In this document: one piece after another, positions 15,555 to 22,581 of the stretch
Position numbering within the stretch: the first letter of the stretch is position 1
How the letters are laid out: the number at the start of each line of letters is the position of its first letter
IMG/VR virus record: IMGVR_UViG_3300034093_005439
Coordinates: 1 to 23,197 of that record
From: a virus
DNA: 23,197 nucleotides
Direction: 5' to 3' (one strand)
Notes under the pieces: model-generated
The model's input: only the letters and a program-made list of their open reading frames with translations
Database searches by the model: none
What the model was told of the DNA's origin: nothing
Position numbers and translations under genes: made by a program

Positions 15555-18266
15555 ATGTGGTACTCAAAAATTATCGAATCTGCAACAGCCTGGGACGTTC
15601 TATCTACTAAAGAAGTATCGTGGGCTGGTTCTTTCTCTAGAACTTTCAAAGATTTTTCATTTTACGATCCAAATGATAACCCTACTATGACTGCTATGCT
15701 CAAACTTATAGGAGACTTAGAAAAGGGCAGAACTGGTGATTCAATAATTGACAGATATCTTGAACAAGCGAGAAGTGACCATAATGCACTATCTGATATT
15801 TCAATTTTTTCTTATAATTTATCAAAATTTATTGATAATGAAATGAAAAAACAAGGAAGCTCTGCTAATACAGATATGATGAAAGTATTAGACTTTCTTG
15901 GCAAACTCAATGAATATATAAAATCAAGAGGCGGAAAAGGCATAGAACTTGGTGAACAAATTCCAGATATTGACAAAGTAAAATCATCTGTTAATAGCAC
16001 TCTTGGTATGGGATTTACCACATTGAATTTACTCTTGAAAAAAGGCACGAGTATGAATGAGGCACTAGCTATGTTCATCATCCGTGGAGATGATGTTAAC
16101 TTACTAGGATATCCTCTTTCTGTACAAAGAAACTTGCTTGTTTATCAACTTGTTGAAGCCAGACCAGAATTACAATATTTCCAAAATCAAGAAAGTGTTG
16201 TAAATTTAATTAGACGTGGAGAGGGAACATTCTATTTTCCAAACATTAAAGAATACATTTTTTCAGGTATTGCCGAAAGCAAAATTTTAGAAATTGTTTT
16301 TGAGTTATTATTGAAAGATTTTGATCAACAAAATGTTGCAACGATGCTTCACTATCTTCCAAACAAAACTCAGATTAACGTAGCTGTAAAAATCGATGAA
16401 TATCCACAGTACGATAGATTTTGCCAAAATATAGCAGAAAAGTTATACTCAAGTATAGGTGAGTATGATTTTGATCAAGATGTTTTATTAATAAGAAAAC
16501 TTAAATCTTTCAAAAAATTTATGGAGGTTATTGATAGTAAAGGTGATCAGTGCTCTCCTATATTTATAATCAAGGGAATTGCAAAACCACAAGTCATTAT
16601 AAATTATTTAAATAAAAATCCAGAAGATTATGAAAAATTTGATCCTAATTTATTGGATAGTCTTGGCAGTGAAATTAAAAACCAAATTCAACAAAAAGGC
16701 AAAGCTGCAAAAGCCAGAATTCAGTCTGATGGTTTTGCTCTTTTAGAAAAAGCACAACAAGAAGGCGTAATCAAAATAACTAAAGCTTCTGAAACTGCTT
16801 ATAATTATGCCTTCGGAAAAGGACCAAAAAGAGATCCAGCTCCTCAAGGTATGTCTGAAAGTGGACAAAGGCAAAAAGAAAAGTCTGATGAAATATTTAC
16901 AAAGTTCAAACAGTCATATGAAGATCGTATGCAACAAGAAGCTCCATTTGCTGGCGTAAGTACTGAAGATATAAGTAAATACGCTGAACAAATGATTATT
17001 GTAGAATTTAGCACTTATAGCTTAAAGAATTTTATGCGAGAAAATAATGTGCCTAAATTGAAATTAGGTCCTGTAGATTTTACTGATGAAAAATGGGGTG
17101 GATTATTTGTACCTAAATTTCCAACAAAAGATATGGGTCCACGTCCAGCAATTATTATCAAAACAGATATATGGTCTCAATTAGCTTATCATAGAAAATT
17201 AGCTGAAAATATTGGAATGGATGCTAACCATTATCTTGAAGCCACCAAAAGACACGAAGTTGCTCACGCATTGCAGTATCTTCAATCTGGAGATTTGATG
17301 ATGCAAGATTCTGTTGCTTTAAACCCTGAATTGACTCCTGAAGAAGCTTACATATCTGATCCTTCTGAACTATATGCAAGAATTCACGGAGATATACCTT
17401 ATCTGGCTAAAATCTTTGATGCTCATATTGGAAAATTAATGGCAGATCCAAAAATATATCAAGCTGCTAAAGAACAATGGATTCTAGATATCCAGGATGA
17501 AATGATTCACTTGATGTCAGGTGGAACGAATGCTAAAAGATTACTTGAAGATATGGAGAATGGTAGATTTGGAACTTACACCTCATCTACAGGACAAACA
17601 ATTACATTAACTGATCCTCTTGAAGTAATCAATAAAAAATTACAGCGTCAAAGAAACAGATTGGAAATGATTTTTCACGAGACTTTTCAAATTCAAGGCA
17701 GACGTGATTATAGAAGAGGGTTGATCGGCAAGAAAAATCAATTAGCTCAACAAATTGAATCTACCCCTATTTATTCTTCTGAAAGGACCCAACTCGAAAA
17801 AGAAATAAAAGAAGTTGAAACAAATTTAGTTGAATCAGGAAGAATGCTTATCTTTGATGTAAAAGATGTATCTGAGGCTGTAGTTGAGGGATATTTATCA
17901 GATTATTATAGTAAAATTGCGAAAGCTGTAGCAGATGGTTTACTTACAACAGATAAAATTAATCCTCAAGGCGAAGATCAAAGAGTAGAAAATCAGCAAC
18001 TACGTGAAGAAGCTAAAAAACAAGAACCACCAACAGCGCAAGACATTAAGCAACACGCAAGATTTCAAATTCAACAAACCGAACCTATTCCAAGTGGTAG
18101 AAAGATTGACGTCATTATTCCGAGATATAAAGGACCTGGAAGACCACCTGGCAATTTCCCTGGCTTTGATGATGCAGAAAAAGATGACAGTCAAATTGAT
18201 ATCACTATTGAACGAGACGAAGATAAAACAGCAAGTGTGTTCAATTACAGAAAATTAATCAAATAA
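15555..18266 (+). CDS. Large protein with zinc metallopeptidase (HEVAH) domain
   Basis: This 903-residue protein is the only plus-strand gene. Residues about 490-640 contain the metallopeptidase core: H567-E-V-A-H571 followed by ALQYLQ, and DPSELYAR at 602-609, whose E605 is a good candidate third zinc ligand. This arrangement fits gluzincin-type peptidases. The N-terminal 450 residues are mainly helical and unrecognised. Residues about 690-770 look coiled-coil, with many Gln, Glu and Lys. The C-terminus is Pro-rich, then acidic, ending KTASVFNYRKLIK. It starts MWYSKIIESA, like the MWY protein at 4801. No signal peptide or membrane segment is visible and no Shine-Dalgarno precedes the ATG. 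It may act on host proteins or be packaged in the virion; the substrate is unknown. Confidence 0.75.
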   Translation: MWYSKIIESATAWDVLSTKEVSWAGSFSRTFKDFSFYDPNDNPTMTAMLKLIGDLEKGRTGDSIIDRYLEQARSDHNALSDISIFSYNLSKFIDNEMKKQGSSANTDMMKVLDFLGKLNEYIKSRGGKGIELGEQIPDIDKVKSSVNSTLGMGFTTLNLLLKKGTSMNEALAMFIIRGDDVNLLGYPLSVQRNLLVYQLVEARPELQYFQNQESVVNLIRRGEGTFYFPNIKEYIFSGIAESKILEIVFELLLKDFDQQNVATMLHYLPNKTQINVAVKIDEYPQYDRFCQNIAEKLYSSIGEYDFDQDVLLIRKLKSFKKFMEVIDSKGDQCSPIFIIKGIAKPQVIINYLNKNPEDYEKFDPNLLDSLGSEIKNQIQQKGKAAKARIQSDGFALLEKAQQEGVIKITKASETAYNYAFGKGPKRDPAPQGMSESGQRQKEKSDEIFTKFKQSYEDRMQQEAPFAGVSTEDISKYAEQMIIVEFSTYSLKNFMRENNVPKLKLGPVDFTDEKWGGLFVPKFPTKDMGPRPAIIIKTDIWSQLAYHRKLAENIGMDANHYLEATKRHEVAHALQYLQSGDLMMQDSVALNPELTPEEAYISDPSELYARIHGDIPYLAKIFDAHIGKLMADPKIYQAAKEQWILDIQDEMIHLMSGGTNAKRLLEDMENGRFGTYTSSTGQTITLTDPLEVINKKLQRQRNRLEMIFHETFQIQGRRDYRRGLIGKKNQLAQQIESTPIYSSERTQLEKEIKEVETNLVESGRMLIFDVKDVSEAVVEGYLSDYYSKIAKAVADGLLTTDKINPQGEDQRVENQQLREEAKKQEPPTAQDIKQHARFQIQQTEPIPSGRKIDVIIPRYKGPGRPPGNFPGFDDAEKDDSQIDITIERDEDKTASVFNYRKLIK

Positions 18267-18821
18267 GAAATCTTCACCAAGAATTAGTTTCATTTGTTCA
18301 AGGGCTTTTGATAATCTTTTTGAGAAAGCCCCTTGAGTGATACCTAGAGTTTCAGCACATTCTTTTTGATCTAATCCATCAAAGAAATAAACTTGGATTA
18401 CTTCTCTGCTTTTTTCGTTCAATTTATCCATAGCTTGATGGATACAGATTGCATTGTCAATATCATTAAATGGATCTTCAGATTCTTCAGGAAAATAATC
18501 TTCGTCTGAAAGTTCTTCTTTTGGAAAATATTTATCAGCTGTGTATCTAAATAAATTGATATCTATTCTTGTTGATAAGAAATAAGAAAAATAAGATAAT
18601 TTTGGATCATATTGATCAATTAGTTTACGTAAAACAAAAATACAATCACTTAAAATATCTTCTCTGTGTGATGAAAGCCGAGATTCTTTTTGGATAATTC
18701 TTTTAACAGATGAGATGAAAAGAGGTTTGTAAAATTCATATAAATCAAAAAGCGCAGTATCATCTCCAGCTTTGTATTTATATAAAAGCTTATTTATCTC
18801 ATCATAATTATTATCAGCCAT
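18255..18821 (-). CDS. ECF-like sigma-70 family factor
   Basis: From ATG at 18821 the protein has 188 residues; a longer TTG start at 18842 lacks any ribosome site. Residues about 20-90 match sigma region 2: an acidic helix leading to REDILSDC and a region-2.3-like stretch DPKLSYFSYFLSTRI. Residues about 125-180 match region 4, a helix-turn-helix: REVIQVYFFDGLDQKECAETLGITQGAFSKRLSKAL, read here as two helices. Region 3 is absent, replaced by an acidic linker, as in ECF-type sigma factors. It would direct RNA polymerase to phage or host promoters. It is the last gene of the replication operon, and its stop overlaps the convergent gene by 12 bases. No Shine-Dalgarno; TATAAT lies 6 bases before the ATG. 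Confidence 0.82.
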   Translation of the reverse strand: MADNNYDEINKLLYKYKAGDDTALFDLYEFYKPLFISSVKRIIQKESRLSSHREDILSDCIFVLRKLIDQYDPKLSYFSYFLSTRIDINLFRYTADKYFPKEELSDEDYFPEESEDPFNDIDNAICIHQAMDKLNEKSREVIQVYFFDGLDQKECAETLGITQGAFSKRLSKALEQMKLILGEDFLFD

Positions 18822-18827
18822 AAAAAG

Positions 18828-18833
18828 ATTATA
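18828..18833 (-). promoter_or_regulatory. TATAAT box placed for a leaderless sigma-factor mRNA
   Basis: TATAAT on the minus strand overlaps the stop of the clamp-loader gene and lies 6 bases before the sigma-factor ATG, which has no Shine-Dalgarno. It could let the sigma gene be transcribed apart from the operon. Confidence 0.3.
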
Positions 18834-19830
18834 CAGAGGCAAGTTTTGAAATTAATATTGGCACTGAATGATTTACTGAGCCATTAGTACGTAAATCAAC
18901 TATAGTATCAACTACTAATGTAATCATTTTTGAAAACTGTGCTGGACTATATAAATTTTCTTTGCTAGATTGTATGCGAATTCTTATAGGATTTTGAGCT
19001 TTTACTGTGAATGTAGGCTCTTTGTATTCATCGTCCAGATACTTGCCTAAAAGATCTCTTAATTCAACTATTTCTTGAACTTCAGTAAGAGGATGATATT
19101 TCTTATTAGTCTCTGAAATTACAAGCATAAAGTTTAATTGGCTAAGTAAAACAAGTAAAAATCCTTGTTCTCCCATAGAGTCAATTAGTAGCTCAATCTT
19201 TGTTAAACAGTAATCCATATTTTTGTTCATCAGTTGTTCGATAAATTCGAATATGTCGCATTCTTCATTGAAAGAAGCATTTTGTATGTCACGCAAAAAT
19301 ATTTTATCTGTGTAAGAAATAATCTTTTCTAATTCCTTGAAAAGAATATCAATATCATAACAGATAATTTCTTTCTTGCTTCCAGATTGTTTTGATTTGA
19401 TACGTAGGACAGGGCAAATTTCAACAAGACTATTCAAAGTTTCTCCATTGATATTTGCATTGTTCTTCATTACATAATTGTTGATATGACGTTTCAGAGC
19501 ATTGAAATCCCCAACAAGTGGATAGCTACAATCGAAAATTAAGTTGTTTTTCTTGGCCTTTGCAATTAGAGATAAACGACCATCAAAACTATCATCATCG
19601 TACAGTATAACGTGTTTGCTGCCTAACTTATCACTCTTTTCCTGAATGAGTTTAATATCTTCATTAGAAATGCTAGTGTGAATATAGACGTTATTATTGT
19701 CAAAGAATTTGGAATAACTATTAATTATCTTTTCAACATTATTATCAATAAGAAGAATAAGACCAGGGAATTCTTCCTTGATCTTATTCAATGCTAGTGT
19801 AGTTGATCCGTAATAAATTCTTGGAAACAT
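18829..19830 (-). CDS. Clamp-loader delta subunit-like protein (HolA family)
   Basis: I start at ATG 19830, one base after the clamp stop codon, rather than at TTG 19875, which lies inside the clamp gene. This gives 333 residues, the usual HolA size. The N-terminus MFPRIYYGSTTLALNKIKEEF recalls the delta opening strand. As in HolA no Walker A is present, since delta is a degenerate AAA+ protein. The best match is the third domain, about residues 195-245: DIFEFIEQLMNKN, then ALxxL-like CLTKIELLIDSMGEQ and LLVLLSQLNFML, read as the delta collar helices. Delta opens the sliding clamp for loading onto DNA, and the clamp is the adjacent gene. No other loader subunits are visible, so host ones may complete the complex. 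Confidence 0.6.
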   Translation of the reverse strand: MFPRIYYGSTTLALNKIKEEFPGLILLIDNNVEKIINSYSKFFDNNNVYIHTSISNEDIKLIQEKSDKLGSKHVILYDDDSFDGRLSLIAKAKKNNLIFDCSYPLVGDFNALKRHINNYVMKNNANINGETLNSLVEICPVLRIKSKQSGSKKEIICYDIDILFKELEKIISYTDKIFLRDIQNASFNEECDIFEFIEQLMNKNMDYCLTKIELLIDSMGEQGFLLVLLSQLNFMLVISETNKKYHPLTEVQEIVELRDLLGKYLDDEYKEPTFTVKAQNPIRIRIQSSKENLYSPAQFSKMITLVVDTIVDLRTNGSVNHSVPILISKLASV

Positions 19831-19831
19831 A

Positions 19832-20929
19832 TTAATCCATTGGGAAAAGAATATGCTTGAAATTTTCTGCTTCAAGCATCAATAAAATAAAGTCATTATG
19901 TTTTATGAAATTGAGTTTCAATTTCTTACTATCAAGTAAATCTAAAACTCTAATTAAATGAGAAGAAACGTAAGACACTGATAAAACTTCATAATTTTCA
20001 ATTTCAATAGTGTCAACAACTGCATTTTTCTCATTACTGTTTGCAGATATAACAAGTTTATTTATATCTAGAGTCAAGCTTATCATGTGAGAATTTGCAA
20101 TGCTAGATACAAACTTTACACTCTTGACTAATGAATCTTTTTGTAATTCAAGAGTTAAGAAAAATTGATCGCTAAAGAATTGATTGAAGTTTGAAAAGAT
20201 CTTTTCGTAAGTGTTTTTCTCAAGGCTGCAAGATAATTCTCCACCATCCCAAGTCAGATAAATTTTACTATTATAAAGAGAGAAAGTAATGCCTGGTATT
20301 TTTTCAATATAGTAAAGTATTACATCTGAAATTGTTTTAGAAAATAAATAAGATTGTTGTAATTCGTATTTCTTGCCAAAAACAGAAATTCTATGTTTGT
20401 CTGAAGATTGAGCATTTATTTTTCCATCTTCAATAAACCAAAGTATAGAAGTGTATGGATGCTCATCAAAATCAGGAGCACAAGAGAAAGAAGTCATCTT
20501 CATACTGTGGACAAAATCATCAACAGTAACATCTAATGGTTCTAAATCTTCAGAAAAACTAATAGTAAAATTATCAACAGGAACAGTTGCCAAAGATACT
20601 CTAGTTTTCTTATTTCCAAAGATAAGTAAATTTTCTTCAAAATTGTAAATAAACTGAATTTCTTCTGTCGGGAAATTATTCAAGGCATTAAAAAAAGAAG
20701 ATACATCTAAACCAAAAGTTCCATCTTCTGTAGGCTGTACATTCTTAAGCAAAAACTTTGAACCACAAAAATTGTTTTCTGATTGGACATAAAGTTTTCC
20801 ATCAACTGCATGAAAAATAAGACTACTCGATGCAGCTTTATTTTCACGCATAGAAAGTTTAGATTTTTCAATTTTATTAAGTAAGGCAAAACAAATAAGA
20901 TGTTCTGCCTTGTTCAACTTAAATTTCAA
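19832..20929 (-). CDS. dnaN: DNA polymerase III beta-type sliding clamp
   Basis: The length of 365 residues equals that of bacterial beta clamps (366 in E. coli). Alternating strand/helix pattern runs through three similar domains; SDKHRISVFGKK near 178-189 matches the family's conserved S/T-D-x-H-R-L segment, and the C-terminus HILFPMD parallels the bacterial ending VVMPM. The clamp forms a ring that tethers DNA polymerase to the template. The start is TTG at 20929, with AAGGA 8 bases upstream, overlapping the TGA of the PurA-family gene (TTGA), so the two are translationally coupled. The delta-like loader follows one base after its stop. The sequence is divergent from host clamps, as expected of a phage copy. 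Confidence 0.82.
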   Translation of the reverse strand: MKFKLNKAEHLICFALLNKIEKSKLSMRENKAASSSLIFHAVDGKLYVQSENNFCGSKFLLKNVQPTEDGTFGLDVSSFFNALNNFPTEEIQFIYNFEENLLIFGNKKTRVSLATVPVDNFTISFSEDLEPLDVTVDDFVHSMKMTSFSCAPDFDEHPYTSILWFIEDGKINAQSSDKHRISVFGKKYELQQSYLFSKTISDVILYYIEKIPGITFSLYNSKIYLTWDGGELSCSLEKNTYEKIFSNFNQFFSDQFFLTLELQKDSLVKSVKFVSSIANSHMISLTLDINKLVISANSNEKNAVVDTIEIENYEVLSVSYVSSHLIRVLDLLDSKKLKLNFIKHNDFILLMLEAENFKHILFPMD

Positions 20930-21921
20930 TGTAGTTGTCCTTGGAATTCAACTTGAGTACTTGGAAGATAGATGTTTACTTCCTTCAAGATGTTAGAAAT
21001 AAATGTATCTTCATTTGCACAAGAAATCAACATATTATTTTCGTAATAATTCCAAACACTGTCAACTTGTCGAAGAACATCCATTTTGTTAATGATAAGT
21101 TTTGTAACACCATTCATTTGACAGGCTACAATTACTTCTTCGATATTGAGCCAGTCTATTTGTCTTGGTCGCCCTGTAGTGGCTCCATACTCTTGACCAA
21201 TCTCTCGCAATCTTTCAAATCGTTCGTCGTCTTTTTGGTATCCTTTAGCTCCAACATAGGTAGAATAACACTTGATAACCCCGATAACATTCCGTACTTG
21301 CTTATAATTGAAACCATTGTTTAATACTGCTCCTACTCCAGTGTTTGATGAAGTTACATAAGGGTAATCGCCAAAGTCAACATCAAGCCAATATCCTTGA
21401 GCTCCTTCAGCTAAAAATTTCTTAGGGCAAGAATAAATAAGGCTGTGCATATCGACAAGATATGGTGCTAATTCTGGAACATCTTTGGCACGAAGACCTG
21501 TGCGACCAACTTTGTCTTTATAACAAGGGCCATTTCCAGTACGAGTTGTTCCAATAGTAGTATCTCTGGAATCTTCGTCGATATGATTAGGGGTAATTAT
21601 ATGTGCGTTTTCTGCTATTTTAAGGATTGATGTGTCAAACCCAAATCCTTCAAGATACTCAAGTTCGTCAAATAATTTTTGCGTATTGATAACACAACCA
21701 TTACCGATGACACTAGGAATGCCATGCAGAACACCACAAGGAACAAGATGCGTAACAATTTTCTCTCCATTGAGGTAAATTGTATGACCAGCATTTCCTC
21801 CACCGTTAAAACGGACAACGTAGTCATATTCACCTGATGCAGCCATTTGATTGGCTATTTTCCCCTTGCCTTCATCACCATACTGCATACCGATAACTAC
21901 ATCAACAATTGAAGTTTCCAT
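20926..21921 (-). CDS. purA: Adenylosuccinate synthetase-family enzyme, short form (PurA/PurZ family)
   Basis: From ATG 21921 it has 331 residues; GTG 21927 is a possible earlier start. PurA condenses IMP and aspartate using GTP. Motifs: GDEGKGK at 15-21 with catalytic D16, NAGHT with H46, IGTTRTGNGPCYKDK at 123-137, GAQGYWLD at 173-180, YPYVTSSNT at 186-194, TTGRPR with R251 and R253 (aspartate binding) and NKMD at 278-281 (guanine recognition). The length fits the short archaeal-like and phage lineage rather than the roughly 430-residue bacterial PurA. Phage PurZ, which makes the 2-aminoadenine precursor, usually replaces D16 with Ser or Gly and loses the NKxD guanine motif. Both are kept here, favouring PurA chemistry or a GTP-using PurZ0-like form. 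It overlaps the sliding clamp gene. Confidence 0.88.
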   Translation of the reverse strand: METSIVDVVIGMQYGDEGKGKIANQMAASGEYDYVVRFNGGGNAGHTIYLNGEKIVTHLVPCGVLHGIPSVIGNGCVINTQKLFDELEYLEGFGFDTSILKIAENAHIITPNHIDEDSRDTTIGTTRTGNGPCYKDKVGRTGLRAKDVPELAPYLVDMHSLIYSCPKKFLAEGAQGYWLDVDFGDYPYVTSSNTGVGAVLNNGFNYKQVRNVIGVIKCYSTYVGAKGYQKDDERFERLREIGQEYGATTGRPRQIDWLNIEEVIVACQMNGVTKLIINKMDVLRQVDSVWNYYENNMLISCANEDTFISNILKEVNIYLPSTQVEFQGQLH

Positions 21922-21957
21922 ATGCACATTTTACTTCATTGTATAGGTGTTGGCAAG

Positions 21958-22581
21958 TTATAATTCTATGTCTTTTTCTTCGTCAAAAAATTCTCTATCA
22001 TCAATACCATTTACAACAACATCAACGTGCGTGTCTGGGAATTTTTGTCGAACTTTTTCCATTGCTTCTTCTTTACTGTAATCTTCAAGAGCAAGATTAG
22101 ATGTGAAAACTACATCGTGAGAAATTTCTTCTGCATCTTCTTCCTCACCATATAAATTTTCTAATCCAGGTATGGAAAGTTGATCTGTTAGGAGCTTTCC
22201 TTCTTTGTCAGAACCTTTAGATAATGATTTCAATGACAAAGGATCTAAAAAGAAAAATTTCCATACTCCACTTTCTGGAAATAAAATAATTTGTGGATAA
22301 ATTGCAAAATGCCTTCTTGTTCCTTTAGATCTTTCAACAAGTTGCTCCATAGGGTCTCTCGATGGATCTACAGTGAACTTTTCATCTCCAAGAACTTCTA
22401 CAATATCTCTGCCTTGCTTTCTTGCTTTAGTTAATGCAAAATCAGAATATGTTTCTGGATTTTTGTAAACTTCATCAAAATCTAAATCTGATTGATCTAT
22501 TGCTACTTTGGTAAATCTGTCAGCCAGTTTAAAGCATCCCAAGGTATCCAAAATAGAGGCAGTTCTAAGTAAATTTATCAT
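21958..22581 (-). CDS. Unrecognised protein with N-terminal LDxxGxFxxAD motif
   Basis: The protein has 207 residues, with AAGG shortly before an ATG that overlaps the TGA of the sigma gene (ATGA). Residues 5-27 (LLRTASILDTLGCFKLAD and a following KVA) resemble the N-terminus of the head-operon protein at 10290-10748. The middle is a mixed alpha/beta stretch: RRHFAIYPQIILFPESGVWKFFFLDPLSL near 90-118, read as strands. The C-terminal half is acidic, with EEEDAEE and the ending FFDEEKDIEL, and contains a possible small alpha/beta fold (EEAMEKVRQKFPDTHVDVVVNG, in two elements). The family is not recognised. It sits between a sigma factor and the PurA-family gene. Confidence 0.62.
   Translation of the reverse strand: MINLLRTASILDTLGCFKLADRFTKVAIDQSDLDFDEVYKNPETYSDFALTKARKQGRDIVEVLGDEKFTVDPSRDPMEQLVERSKGTRRHFAIYPQIILFPESGVWKFFFLDPLSLKSLSKGSDKEGKLLTDQLSIPGLENLYGEEEDAEEISHDVVFTSNLALEDYSKEEAMEKVRQKFPDTHVDVVVNGIDDREFFDEEKDIEL

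Noticed and set aside
19831-19875. TTG at 19875 as start of the clamp-loader gene
   Set aside because: It would overlap the clamp gene by 44 bases and add residues not expected before the first strand; ATG at 19830 directly after the clamp stop is better.
20935-21324. Plus-strand open frame of 129 codons inside the PurA-family gene
   Set aside because: It lies fully antisense to a gene with clear catalytic motifs, shows no domain, and has no start signals of note.
20926-21927. Calling the enzyme a typical PurZ (2-aminoadenine pathway)
   Set aside because: Typical PurZ replaces the catalytic Asp of GDEGKG with Ser or Gly and loses the NKxD guanine motif. Both are present here, and no DatZ, MazZ or DpoZ partner is visible in the window.
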